NCBI GenBank assembly: GCA_019828545.1 | Contig: JACVRA010000128.1 | Span: forward strand, 1-64,000 | Origin: Paracamarosporium sp. OC-R06-R3 | Lineage: Eukaryota; Ascomycota; Dothideomycetes; Pleosporales; Didymosphaeriaceae | DNA: 64,000 bases | Direction of reading: 5' to 3' | Part shown: positions 1-11,045 of the stretch, piece after piece | Layout of the letters: each line of letters starts with the position of its first letter | Numbering within the stretch: the first letter of the stretch is position 1 | Notes under the pieces: generated by a model | Told to the model about the DNA's origin: nothing | What the model saw: only the letters and a program-made list of their open reading frames with translations | Databases searched by the model: none | Made by a program: the position numbers and the translations under genes

Positions 1-724
1 AGTCGTATGGTATATTATTATCCTTGTACCAGGCAGAGAGGTGGTACTGGCCAGCAAAGATGATAAAGGGTGGGATTGCCCAGCCAGCAGCGTTGATTCC
101 ATGGATAGCTGTAACCCACTCACGATCACCCGGCTGTATCGCTTTTGGCCTGCCTCGTCGCTCTGAGCCTGTGACAACGAGCTGAGCTGATATCCTGCCC
201 ATCATAAAGCCAGTCTCATCAAAGTTGTAGGTATCCTTATCGCAGATTCCATAGGTAGCTTTCGTGCGCGCTACAAGGTCGAACCAGGCCGTGATTACCT
301 TAGGATCCTCACACAGAGCTCTCTGTCGATCGTACGGTCGATTAAAACGTGTAGTAAGGCTTTCTGTCCGCTTAACGAAGTTGCGCGGCCACTTCTCGCC
401 TACCTGGCCAGCGCCGCGCTCAGCAAGCAGTCTATTCGCTATATCTCGAACAGCACCTAGGGTTGGCGAAAACCCTCGCGAATCCAGGTTAAGTATATAC
501 CTAGTAATTACCTCCTCTTCTAGCTTAGTAAGCTTCTTTGAATTAGGCTCGCAATTACGTCGCGCAGCGATTCTAGTGCGTCGTCGATTCATTGTTCGTC
601 GAGAGACCTTATACGTAGAAGCAGCACATCTCTTACTCCGAATTTAATTGTGATTAAGAGCAGAGATAGCTAGGATAATATCTGCTTCGTTGTAGGGCGA
701 TTGGGTAATAGGTGGTTGAGCCAT
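1..724 (-). pseudogene. Fot1/pogo-type DDE transposase relic, N-terminal part, cut by window edge
   Basis: Reading the minus strand from an ATG at 724 gives the N-terminal half of a Tc1/mariner-superfamily pogo (Fot1) transposase: a short helix-turn-helix region, a basic CENP-B/Tc5-like DNA-binding region, then the start of the DDE_1 catalytic core with the motif NFDETGFMMG, whose Asp is the first catalytic acid. The rest lies beyond base 1. Codon 27 is TAA (bases 644-646), and the frame is open on both sides of it, so the copy cannot make a full protein from this start. CAA to TAA is a CpA to TpA change, the signature of repeat-induced point mutation, but one site proves nothing. The family call is firm from the motif; the exact element name is not recognisable. 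Confidence 0.85.
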
Positions 725-764
725 TGTTGTTAATAGATGACGCGTCGCGAAAAGCTCATGGGGT

Positions 765-795
765 GGCGCGCTCGCTTGTCCGGCGCGCTCGCTTG
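765..795. repeat. 14-bp tandem direct repeat near the transposon start
   Basis: The 14-mer GGCGCGCTCGCTTG occurs at 765-778 and again at 782-795, three bases apart. It lies about 40 bp outside the transposase start codon, where pogo/Fot1 elements often carry subterminal repeats. I could not identify the terminal inverted repeat because the other end of the element is outside the window. Confidence 0.6.
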
Positions 796-1196
796 CCAGG
801 TACGTTATCTAATTCTTTTCTTAAAAAAAAAACACTTAAAGAGACATGTGATATCTAAGGGGCAAGAATGTGAACGTGGGGGGATTGAAGTGCGTAGCAC
901 GATAATTAGTCCATGTGACTGTCCTACATAGCCACGACGGTGCATTGGTCTGTCCATGACGGGCTACGTCGTGCCGTTTTCCGATAGCGTGGCATTTACA
1001 ACGCAGTGCGTCTTGAAAAGAAAACATAACGGTTAGTCCTGGTTCTTGCAATATTCTCTGTTATAGCTGCAAAATTGTATGGTTTCTGTCATGGAAACCT
1101 CACGCCTACCTCCTAAGTACCCCCCAATTTGATAGCAATTCTCCATCATATTGTGCTACTATACCGGAACATGATCGCAAACAAAGCAGTGACAAC
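796..1196. other. spacer between transposon relic and orphan gene
   Basis: No gene seen. It contains an A-run near 825 and should hold the unknown terminus of the transposon and the promoter of the gene starting at 1197. Confidence 0.5.
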
Positions 1197-3440
1197 ATGG
1201 CAGGTTTTGATTGCATAGTGCAAACCCCTTGCGTCGATCACTTAATGGGTGTAAATACCTTCGCTGAATTCGACTTTTTTGACTGCAGTGAACCCGCGAC
1301 GAAGACGACGGAAAGTCCTACAGGCAACTCACAATTTGAAACTTCGACTGAGATAGGGTACACTAAAGATTCAGAGCTACGTGCAAAGTTCAGGATGCAC
1401 AACAGCAAAGATTTTCCTGCTGAAGCGCCAGATACCCCACCTCCGCCCGCTTTGCCTCAGTACATAAATACAAATGAAAAAGGGCTAGAAGAGCTCACGC
1501 ATCCGAGCGGAAGTCCAGTTCTCTGTCGAGAATATGTTCTGGATGTCGAAGATCCCGATGCTTTCGCACTTGACCAAGGGATCAAAGACGATCCCAAAGT
1601 AATAGCGAAGAAATTTGTTGAAGGCGAGGAGACTTCTATAATCATATCTGGTACTGAATCATCTATTGGAGAAACTGCACTACCAGATATCCGAAACAGT
1701 GTGCTCGCGGTTCAAGAACAGCCAGCTGTCTTTGTCGCAAAGCATGTTGCTGGGCCTAGTCACATTGAAGCCGAAAACTTGAAACCAAAGCTCGTCGATA
1801 TGAAAAAGGACCACATCGAATTTACCGAACCGGCATATCAGTGGAGGAGACATTCAACTGGTCACTATTGCGGAAGAACCGGAGCTCAAGACAAGCAACA
1901 AGCGTCTAGCGGTGCGACAGGTCACCATATCCACAGAAAGTCACTCCCTGTCACCGCAGAGCTCAACTCAGAAGCTTCTACAATGTCATTGGAGTCCACG
2001 AGAGCATGGTTGAATAGCCTTGCAGACCAGGAATCTAAAGCTCTAGGTGACGTACCCGTCGTTGAAGTTGATGAAGACCCATCAGGAGAAACATCGAAGC
2101 CTCGGTCACAGCGTGAAGATCTTAAGCCTGATATATCCTCTTCCAAGACGTTGGATTCTCAACCTATCAAAAAGAATGCCTTGCGCGACAATGAACCAGA
2201 GGATTGTCGGCTCCCTTCCACCCAACAGACCAAAACAACGCGATCCGCAACCCAAAGCCTAGCTAAGCGATCAAATTCACCGCCCCTGCACCGTAACTCT
2301 GTAGACACCCGCAAGCCGCTCGAGAAACAAGAACGCGAAAGCTGGACACTCTATAATCTCTCCTGTCGGACCGACAGAGCATATCTCAATACTCTTCTCA
2401 AAGGTCTCGTCTTTGAGTTCCGCAGTAAACCAAATGGCAACGCCTTTCTGACCAATGTATCCCAAGAAATGCTGAAGTACTTCTGTGGGGAGAGCCATTT
2501 AGCTCGTCTGATCCGCGACTACAATCTGCGACATGAACAAGAGAGAGAAGAAGATGCCGAAAAGAACGTCTTGGTCTTTCCAGAATCATTAGTCGACTCC
2601 ACAGCAATCATGCGAGTAATCCGCTACATGCGTCGCTGCTGCATACGCACTACCACGATTACAAAACCTCACTTTCAACTCCATGCTCCACCATCTCTAG
2701 AAACAAACATTGAGACTATTCGCGCATGTAATATCTTCGGGCTATATGCAGATTCGCGCCGCCTCCAAAACTTCCTTGTCAACAAAAGGATTCCTAGTGG
2801 GGCTCTAACAATGGAAGACGTGGAGACAATTTGGGAGGGATATGGTGGTGTGCTACGGGATAGCATGTACACTGATGCCTTGCTAGCACATATCGTGTAC
2901 AACGTTCTTGGATCTGATAGTAGCAACCGAGAGGATTTCTTGGTGCTTCTCGAGCAGGAAGAGTTTGCGGGACTGAGAGAGTTGGTAGGGATAGAGTTGG
3001 GCATCAAGAAAAAAGCCGCAGAGGATAGGGAGATGTTTCAGATACGGAAGCATAGGGAGCGTGAGGAGAAGGTGAAAAAAGCGAATGAGAAAGGCAAGCG
3101 GATGAGTAGATTGGAAAGGATTAAGGAGAGTAGGGGACCCTTGGTGCAAGGGCGCCTGCTGAGGGTGTTGAGTTACGATGCGTTGTTAGAGCCGGATCCT
3201 ACAGCTAACACTAGGTACAAGGCCAGACCGGAGCTGAGAAAGAGATCACTTTCGACGGTGGATCTCCTGGATAGAGAAGACAAAGAGACAACAGCATCCA
3301 CTGGGATGATGTATCAGATTGCGTTGAAGGAGATCGAGGGGGCCGTACAGGCTGGTGAGACAGATGTGTCGATGTGGGATAGTCTTTTTGACGTGGAAGA
3401 AGAGCTGTTATTTCCTCCCAGGGAGAACCCCCCATGTTGA
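1197..3440 (+). CDS. orphan single-exon protein, 747 aa, possibly BTB-like core
   Basis: One uninterrupted frame of 747 codons from the ATG at 1197 to the stop at 3440. Residues 1-380 look disordered (acidic, Ser/Thr/Pro-rich stretches). Residues about 380-620 look folded, with a Leu/Phe/Arg-rich pattern reminiscent of fungal BTB/POZ-like proteins (segment around LKGLVFEFRSKPNG), but I cannot confirm that domain. Residues about 610-645 form a highly charged Lys/Glu/Arg helix, a probable coiled coil. There is no signal peptide or membrane segment. Its function is unknown. It lies between a transposon relic and the catabolic run and is not obviously part of either. The length of the open frame and sensible codon use make a real gene likely. 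Confidence 0.75.
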   Translation: MAGFDCIVQTPCVDHLMGVNTFAEFDFFDCSEPATKTTESPTGNSQFETSTEIGYTKDSELRAKFRMHNSKDFPAEAPDTPPPPALPQYINTNEKGLEELTHPSGSPVLCREYVLDVEDPDAFALDQGIKDDPKVIAKKFVEGEETSIIISGTESSIGETALPDIRNSVLAVQEQPAVFVAKHVAGPSHIEAENLKPKLVDMKKDHIEFTEPAYQWRRHSTGHYCGRTGAQDKQQASSGATGHHIHRKSLPVTAELNSEASTMSLESTRAWLNSLADQESKALGDVPVVEVDEDPSGETSKPRSQREDLKPDISSSKTLDSQPIKKNALRDNEPEDCRLPSTQQTKTTRSATQSLAKRSNSPPLHRNSVDTRKPLEKQERESWTLYNLSCRTDRAYLNTLLKGLVFEFRSKPNGNAFLTNVSQEMLKYFCGESHLARLIRDYNLRHEQEREEDAEKNVLVFPESLVDSTAIMRVIRYMRRCCIRTTTITKPHFQLHAPPSLETNIETIRACNIFGLYADSRRLQNFLVNKRIPSGALTMEDVETIWEGYGGVLRDSMYTDALLAHIVYNVLGSDSSNREDFLVLLEQEEFAGLRELVGIELGIKKKAAEDREMFQIRKHREREEKVKKANEKGKRMSRLERIKESRGPLVQGRLLRVLSYDALLEPDPTANTRYKARPELRKRSLSTVDLLDREDKETTASTGMMYQIALKEIEGAVQAGETDVSMWDSLFDVEEELLFPPRENPPC

Positions 3441-4607
3441 ACCTGTAGTACTAACGCCATCTGATCGAAAGCATGGGATCGAGAGGTGAGAAGAATCGCG
3501 AGATGAAGCTCCAAGACAATTCTGTCCATCGGTGCTACCGAAGGATAGCCAGCACGTTCAGACAATAGTAAGCAGAGTAAGAGTCTCGACCCTAGTTAGG
3601 ATCCCTTTACTCGGAGCCTTCTAATGTCGTGGGCATTTTCATTCGCAATGCTCACCATTCTTATAGATTGTTCAGCCTGCTGACACCCAGTATGAGTATC
3701 TAGAGGAAAGCGAAGACTGGCATGGCATCGATAACAAGCGGGCCATGTAATCATACTCTGCTGATGAAAATGCCATATGTCACCGTGGGTGGGCTCACGA
3801 CTCGCTAAAACCCAACGGCTCATTTCGATGCCTACTGTGCGTAAGAAAGGGCGGAGTTGGAGCAGGTCATGCTGCCATATACATTGGGCCTGTCGGATAT
3901 GGCTCAAATCTTTACGTCATATATTCAAACCGTTCTTGTAGTTTCTAGGCTGCATCGGGCAGGGCTATCTGCCTTTTCCCCGCTTGAGGGAATGTCTTGT
4001 TTGCTACATTCTTCTGACATAGGGGAATCATGGATGCGATAATCCAGTCAGACTGTACAAATATGTCTCCAAAATACAACTCAGTGATGTTAATAGCTCG
4101 TACACTGTTGATACTGCTCCATTCATATATCGTTATATTTGCATGGCAAATCAAATGTCCCAGGCATGCATCAGACGCGGGACGCCTAAATTCGCTTAGT
4201 CGGTCTTACTCCTGTTAATAGATCGATGTTATCTGATAAGATGGGTAATCTGCCCGGAGATGGTGCTCGGAGACGGGTCGGCGCGCACGCATCTAGTCTC
4301 TCAACTTGTCGCCGAGGCTGTGGCGTCTTCGATACGCGTGTACCGGCCAAGTGCGCATGCATGCCTGAGAGCTCGGCGCATCAGGCTGATGCAAATTTCC
4401 TTTCATCTAGCATCTAACGACCTACCGATAGGGCTCTTACGGATGACGTATACTTGATTTCGGCAGGTTAGGATTCTGAGACTCTTTAGACTTGGTATAG
4501 AGACAGACTTGCTAAATTTTACCCAACCGGGTCAGACATGAGCATGGATGGCACCGCGATGAATGTTGAAAACTTAGGATCAATTGCTATCGTTTTCCAG
4601 TACGATG
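3441..4607. other. intergenic, tail-to-tail
   Basis: 1.17 kb between two converging genes. Only short overlapping frames are present and none looks coding. I see no tRNA, repeat or recognisable regulatory site. Confidence 0.5.
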
Positions 4608-6134
4608 CTAGTATTGAACTTGACTCCTCGCAAGAACATCCTCTGCATATGTTTTGGCATTGTGACCAAAATTGATTTTTGAGAACTCCATTGCTGTAGA
4701 ATCATTATGTCAGTACACAAGCGAGTATTCATGAGAAGATGTTCCTGGCGGGGCATGACTTACGGTCCAGGCTAAATCCACCGATGTCGTCCTTCTCGCT
4801 CGTTTTGAACGCCATTTGCCGCGAGAAATTCTGGACCAATGTCGCACGTTCGAAACGTGCTTCCATGTACAGTTGGAGACGCTCTGGTATCTGCTCCTTG
4901 GTAGTACCAAGTGGCAGCAAAGCTCCCAGAGCAACGCCATCTTCGATTGCCTGCGCCCCTCCCTGACCTTGGTGTGGGAGGAAAGGATGTGCAGCATCAC
5001 CTAGTAGTGCGACTTTTCCTTCTGCCCATGTGTTGAGAGTCTGGTGATCATAGAGCCTCCACAATTTCAATGTTCGAGGGTCAGCTTGGCCCAGTAGTGT
5101 TTGCATGGCGGGACAAAATTCTTGAAAGACGGTGAGTAGATGCTCGCGAGAAGCGCTGTTGCTCCAGCCCTCTGTGCTGCCAGGGCTCTCGGCATCAGGG
5201 TGCAGGCATACAAAGTTTAGCTCACTGTTGTCTCGGCATGGATAAATGACCAGCCGACGATGAGTACCTTCCCAAAGCTGGAGCTCACCATTTCGGGGGA
5301 CCAATGCGGCTGTTATCGGATTTGCCTTGACAACAGACATACTAACCAGAAAACGGAAAGCGCTGCCTCCAGATGGTGTTACCGCTCCTGCCTTACGGGT
5401 AACGTAGGGCCTTATGGTGGACTTGAGTATTTAGTATCGAACATTTGAGGATGATAGTGAAACCTACATGGATGCCATCAGCTCCAATGATCAAGTCGGC
5501 CGTCTTGACTTCACCACTAATAAGCGTGATCGAAGGTTCTTGAACGTTGCACGAGGCGACCTTTGAGCGAAGATGAAGGTCCGCAGGCCGCCCTCTTCCG
5601 TGCTCTGATGTTGCGACCAGCTTCAAAGCTTCATGCAGATCGACACGATGGCTCAGTCTCCAAGGCTATGTGGATACCATGATTAGCTAAGCACATTTGT
5701 ATGCGAGGGGTTGTGCAGACGCACATATCCGTATATTTTGTCCAGTCCGGCCACCGGTTTCGAGCTCAGTACTGTGCCATTTCTGTCATATACAGTGACC
5801 TAAGCCGATATTAGCAAGGCATCGTTGTGGTTATTGTGTTGAAAAGACTTAAGTACGTATTCGGCAAGATTGGCTCCCCACACGGCGGGATCCAAACCGA
5901 GACTATTCAACACTGCAACGACATTTGGAGGAAGGTGAATAGCAGCCCCTAACTCGGTTGCGAAAGCGCTTGATTCGTATATCTATGCAACTACATCAGT
6001 CCGAAGATGATTGATAATTGTTACTAGGGAGAAGAGACCTGGACCAAATGGCCAGCCTGTCGCAAGGCAATAGCAGCGCACAGGCCGCCAATTCCAGCAC
6101 CAACGATGATGATATTCAGTGGAGAGGAGGCCAT
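4608..6134 (-). CDS. FAD-dependent aromatic monooxygenase (salicylate/4-hydroxybenzoate 1-hydroxylase type)
   Basis: Six exons: 6134-6039, 5982-5857, 5799-5725, 5665-5468, 5421-4764, 4693-4608; 413 codons, 412 aa. Class A flavoprotein hydroxylase: the N-terminal FAD-binding motif VGAGIGGL (about residues 11-18), the DG motif GADGIH (160-165, split from its continuation by an intron) and the second FAD motif LLGDAAHPF (about 303-312). The family uses NAD(P)H and O2 to hydroxylate phenolic acids, often with loss of CO2, in the cytosol. Closest role by family knowledge: salicylate hydroxylase or the fungal 4-hydroxybenzoate 1-hydroxylase that feeds the hydroxyquinol pathway. Neighbouring intradiol dioxygenase and maleylacetate reductase genes support that role. 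The exact substrate is not readable. The start is set by the glycine-rich motif immediately following it. Confidence 0.88.
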
Positions 6135-7336
6135 GACCTTTGGAGATGCAAGAATTCGGACTCAAACCCCGGTAAGATAGCTTTCGATTCGATCGAACGT
6201 AAGAAAGTGCTTCTTGTGCGCTATGTGATAGAATATGAAACCGTAGAATTTGATCTCCGTAACGGACGGCTTCCCCATTCAGAGTTGACCTCGACTATTG
6301 AACTCCACCGGAAATGAACCGTCGGAATTTACGGAATCTTGTAGAATATAGAAGTTTGTTGCCGATCCACTAAGACTCAATTGCACACTAGAACCGAGCG
6401 AATTAGCAGAAGCCGTGAATGACACGCAAAAGACCAGTTCACAAGAGTATACGCTCTGAAGATCAATGCGATATGCAAGTCAGAAGAAGATCCATGAATA
6501 AAATGAACATACGCTAGTGTTTTTTGGGCCAGAGTCTACCGGAATGACTTCTAGCTCATGCATATGCCTCGGGACCACTCCGGGTAGGTCTGCTTCCACA
6601 TTACACGTACGGAAGGCGCGACCTGAAATTACCGATCCGACAATCCCGTTAATTATTTGCCACTGCAAGTATATTCCGGAAGTGAGTCGGAATCGCAGGA
6701 ATAGGGTAAAGCTGAACATACGAGGGATTAGTGGAAAGCTGGTGGCAATTCGACAAGACTTTGAAAGTACGAACGCATCGGATCTTCGACATCCTCTATT
6801 GCCGAGTATACACATCTCATCCAGGTAAAGCTGGTTTGGGTCTTTCCCTTGCGTCAAGAGTATGACCTCTACCCTCAAAGACGGGGTCTATCCACACCAG
6901 CTAGTGGGGTATGTTGAATTTGTAATCTTCTCATGTGTGATTTCCTCTTTTAGATGGTGCGAATTCCGACTGGGAATAGACCCTCATCCCATGGAAGTGG
7001 GTCGAACTTCGTGGTGATGCGCTAAAATAGCAAATATTCCGCCTAACTTCCGACCAGCTGTCGACTCGTTCATGCTTGGTCTGGCATCTTTCGGCGACTA
7101 TGAACATATCGCCTCAAGAACTCCGTGACTGCAATGCCTTCTGTTTTCCTTATTGTCTCACCTTCGTATGTGCTAGCTGACCTTCTTAATTTCCGACATT
7201 CTTCAAGTGTTGGAGGCTGCCGAGCGCATGGGCAGAAATCGTAAATAAGGATAGTGAAAACTAATGCAATTGCTTACATAGGGATAGTGGGGTGTGTTGT
7301 TACTCGAACAACGGCTGTAGAGCATAGTAGCTATTA
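6135..7336. promoter_or_regulatory. upstream region of the monooxygenase gene
   Basis: 1.2 kb with no convincing gene. It holds GTCGGAATT at 6321-6329 (about 190 bp upstream of the monooxygenase start) and GAATTCCGACTGG at 6961-6973; the first is the reverse complement of the core of the second. The 13-mer recurs in the promoter at 14.5 kb, so these are candidate regulator sites (inference). Confidence 0.4.
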
Positions 7337-8454
7337 TTAATCGACATCAACGAAAGGAAGACCGTCGCATATCGTGAATTTGCGTTCTCCTCCAATCATT
7401 CTCACTGCCTCCTCCGCTTTGTGAGACCTCAGAGCCATAGCTTCCTTCTCGCTTACCAGAACGAAATCATACTTTATCAATTTTGTAGATGGAGGACAAT
7501 CGTATTTTTGTGCCTGCTCCTGATCTACGGTCTGGAGATCAAAAACTAAAGACTCTTTGACACCAAAAACAGCATCTGTCGTCTCATACGGATCGCCTCG
7601 AAGATATAGAGCCCTAAGAAATCGTTAGTGATGATGATGTTTCGCGCATTTGAAAGCAATCGCTTACGTGATGAGATGGTCGTAGCCGGGTTTCTTGAAC
7701 ATGAAATGCATATGGCTTGGCCTATAAGGATGTCGCTTGAGAGTTTCCAACAACTTTCCGACTGGGCCATCATGCGGAATGGGATATGGGACCGGCACAA
7801 TCGCTTTGAACCAAAAGTTTCCGCCTTGATCTGAGGTTAGAATTGCGCGACCATCAGGTATGCTCCTGTTGGCATATTGGACATCATAGAAACCTTTCGA
7901 ATCGGTCTCCCATACGTCAATCTTAACGTTTGAGATTGGCTTTCCGCTAGTATCTGCAACTGTACAAAGCACCAGACAAGGCTCGCCGTCTTGATCGTGT
8001 GATAAAGTACTCCCGCTGGATAGGTCCTCGGCATCAGTTGTGTGGAAAGGACCCAGAACTGTCCCCTCGGTTGAGTTCGTAGGCTTCGGATGATCTATAC
8101 TGTCGACGAGTAGAGAAAGACCCAGGACATCAGACAGTAGAATGAACTCCTAATCCACATTAGCCTTGAGTATTCACTATCTGACACACGGAAGACAGAA
8201 AATACCTGTCTTGTGGCGCTGCAAATCTGGCCCACCGCTGTGAGGAACTCGATCGCTGACATCCACTCCGTTGTGCTGAGTCTCGTTTCTCTAGCGAATT
8301 CGTGAAGATGATACACGACTCGCTCGAGAAGATACTTAAGACGAGCGTTCTCACAACCTGAATTTACTAATTGCACATTGTCGGTGATATTGTCAATAGT
8401 TAAGTCCTTCAAGTTCGGGACATGGCCTTCGCGTGCGATACTTGACCCAGCCAT
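7337..8454 (-). CDS. intradiol ring-cleavage dioxygenase, hydroxyquinol 1,2-dioxygenase type
   Basis: Three exons: 8454-8206, 8149-7668, 7613-7337; 336 codons, 335 aa, whole-codon sum. N-terminal alpha-helical dioxygenase_N region (residues 1-110), then the intradiol beta-sandwich core. The four non-haem Fe(III) ligands are visible: Tyr171 in GFYDVQY, Tyr205 in PVPYPIPHDG, and His229 and His231 in RPSHMHF. The family splits hydroxyquinol (or catechol) between the two hydroxyls to give maleylacetate (or muconate). Hydroxyquinol is favoured here because a maleylacetate reductase gene lies 2.6 kb away. It is divergently placed from the first S15 hydrolase, with 350 bp between the starts. An alternative ATG 12 bases upstream would add four residues. 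Confidence 0.9.
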
Positions 8455-8804
8455 GATGAAAAGCAATCAAAGCCGCGACCGATACCTTTTAGTAATACTG
8501 GCTCTACCAAGGTTATGTACCTAGCATTTTTAAAAGACGACAGCCGATGCGTGCATAAATGCGATCAATTTCCTACGGACCCGGGGACACAAAGTCGGAA
8601 AGGCCGTTACGTACCTGCCCCACCTTTGTTGTTTCCCGAGGACGACAGCTGCCTCCCCCACCTTATCCGTCGCCATGGGTCGGTCTTCCGCCGCCGTTGC
8701 AATATAGCCCGTCAAATAAATATGCGATATCTCGAAAAGCATTTATATAAAAGATGCACACTTACTGGTAAATCTCATTCCTCAAAATCTCACATTTCAT
8801 TACA
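8455..8804. promoter_or_regulatory. divergent promoter, intradiol dioxygenase / S15 hydrolase 1
   Basis: A 350-bp divergent intergenic region. A good TATA box (TATATAAAAG, 8744-8753) lies about 52 bp upstream of the hydrolase ATG at 8805. GTCGGAA near 8593 resembles the core of the candidate site seen at 6321 and 14535. Shared control of the two genes is an inference from the layout. Confidence 0.5.
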
Positions 8805-10752
8805 ATGCCAACAACGATTAAAGAACTGAAGGAGGTCTTTGAAGATAAGGAGAACAATCTTGTCTTCGAGAAGAACGTAGATATACCTGTCCGGGGCTCA
8901 CAGCTGCCTCTTCGTGCAAATGTCTATCGCCCGTTGAATACGGACAAGAAATATCCCGTTCTAGTTACGTATGGACCGTACGGCAAGGACATCTACTACG
9001 GCGAGTACGTTGCAGCAGCTTGAAAGTCCCTCTCATTGCATGAAGTTGACATGGACGATTAGTTTTCATCCGAAGTCTTATTCAGAAGTCAATCCGGAAC
9101 ACAAATCTAAGTATGCGGCTTGGGAGACCCCAGAGCCAGTTTTTTGGACCAAGGATGGCTATGCTATTGTGCGATGCGATGAACGTGGCTTAGGCCAATC
9201 TCCCGGAGTTCTTGACACGATGTCCGCCAACACGAGTGAGTGTTTCTTTGATGTAGTTGAATGGGCTGCGGAGCAACTGTGGAGTACCGGGAAAGTTGGA
9301 CTCCTTGGCGTGAGCTACTACGCAGGTAGCCAATGGAGGGTTGCAGCACGTAGACCTAAAGGCCTAGCTGCTATTATACCCTGGGAGGGAATGTCAGACT
9401 ACTACAGGGATAGGTGTAGACACGGCGGGATCTTCTCGAATAACTTCATCAATTTTTGGTGGAACCGTCAAGTTATCACGAATCAGTATGGTCGCCCAGG
9501 TCGGGCAGCTTCCAAGTGGGGTGAGGATACTATTGAAGGCGACTTATCTCAAGACGAGTTGTTGGCCAACTGTCGGGATCAGAATTTGGATAACCAAAGT
9601 ACGCTGTCGCACATGACATTGCAAAACCATTGTGTTGTTGACAAGATTGTTTAGATAATAAGTTCCGAGACGACGAGTATTATGCCAGCAAGGAGTTTGA
9701 TCTTACCAATATCAACGTCCCTGTCTTATCGGTTGCCAATTGGGGAGGTATTCTCCTCCATCTCAGGGGCAATGTAGAGGGGTACACTTGGGCCGGTTCT
9801 AAGAACAAATGGCTCCGTTTTATCACCGGCCGCCATGACCTGCCTTTCTACTACAAGGAAGAGGTCAAGATACAAAAAAGCTTCCTCGACGCCTTCTTGA
9901 AAGGCCAGGATGATGCTGGCTGGACTTCTGGCAAGGTTGCTCCAGTCTCCTTGTCCTTGCGAAAGGGTGATAAAGGATTCAACAACGCTGAAGCCGAGAA
10001 AGAATTTGGACGACGTGAAGAAACGGAGTGGCCCATAGCGCGTACAGACTATCGAAGGTTTGTTCTGACTGCTCAGCAAGCCCTAGTCGACAGCGTTGAA
10101 TCGAACGACGTCGGGGTATTGTCCTATGAAGCTCTTGGGAGCCTGAAAAACCAGCAACTTTTGCAATTCAGCACAGTACCCTTTGATCAGGAAACCGAAA
10201 TCACGGGGCATCTTGTTGCTCATCTGAACATTTCGCTTGACAGGGATCCAGCGGCTTCTGCTACGCCGGATATCGACGTGTTCGTTACTTTACGTCATAT
10301 TGGACCAGAAGGCAAGGAAATATTCTATACAGGCTCTTCAGGTGATAATGTTCCCTTGACGAAGGGCTGGCTGCGTTTGAGCCTACGTAAGGTGGACGAG
10401 AGTCACGAAAGGCACCGACCGTACCTGCCATACCGTGATTACAAATCCACTGATGTGCAGCCTATAAAGCCGGACACGGTTTATGGGGTTAACGTCGAGC
10501 TTTGGCCAACAAATGTGATTGTGGAGAAGGGAGGCAAGCTCGTTTTTGAAGTTAGTTCAGGCGATACGCAAGGTTGTGGTCTTTTTCAGCATACAGACGA
10601 CATTGATCGGTAAGCTAAAGCCATACTAGGTAGGGATCGAAGTCACTGACAGTGTGAGTAGGTCTAAGGATGTCTTTGCTGGAAGGAACAATCTTCACTT
10701 TGGCCCTGAACATCAAAATTATATCACGTTCCCAATTATTCCACCTAGGTAG
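8805..10752 (+). CDS. S15/CocE-NonD-like alpha/beta hydrolase 1
   Basis: Four exons: 8805-9004, 9063-9598, 9655-10609, 10662-10752; 594 codons, 593 aa. X-Pro dipeptidyl-peptidase/CocE-like layout: an alpha/beta-hydrolase domain with an oxyanion-type Tyr in VTYGPYGKD, nucleophile Ser151 in LGVSYYAG, then the C-terminal jelly-roll domain (about residues 370-593). A His-Asp pair in TGRHDLPFYY could be the catalytic His. The Asp usually found after a Gly-Trp-Tyr motif is not seen; the equivalent stretch reads VANWGG. The family hydrolyses amide or ester bonds. It is one of three paralogues in this window and sits between the ring-cleavage and maleylacetate reductase genes, so it may release an aromatic acid from a conjugate (inference). 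Confidence 0.85.
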
Positions 10753-10960
10753 AGGATTCAACGGCTGTGATCGCCAAAAGATTGACGGAGCACCCACGAG
10801 CTAGTTAGAAACGTAGACTACATAGAAACTGACCTTAAGTCTACGGAAGATGCGAGTATCAGCGCCGTTTCCGGCCATCCTCCGGTGGTCGGGACATGAT
10901 TCAAGTCATCCTAACGTTGCCCACAGCTTCCGTCGTACCTAATCTGGCGCACCGGCGGCC

Positions 10961-10968
10961 TATATATA
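10961..10968 (+). promoter_or_regulatory. TATA box of maleylacetate reductase gene
   Basis: TATATATA, 78 bp upstream of the ATG at 11046, in the 293-bp spacer after the S15 hydrolase. Position and sequence fit a fungal TATA element. Confidence 0.55.
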
Positions 10969-11045
10969 GCATGTTCCACTGCATTTGAACAGTGCACTTG
11001 CTCACACATTCTTTCTTGTTCACATTTCTACTGTGGAGCCACAAC

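Noticed and set aside
264..647. 127-codon plus-strand frame over the transposase relic
   Set aside because: It is antisense to the clearly homologous transposase frame and has no protein character.
6480..6878. 132-codon minus-strand frame upstream of the monooxygenase gene
   Set aside because: It overlaps an equally long opposite-strand frame, shows no domain and has no splice partners; probably chance.
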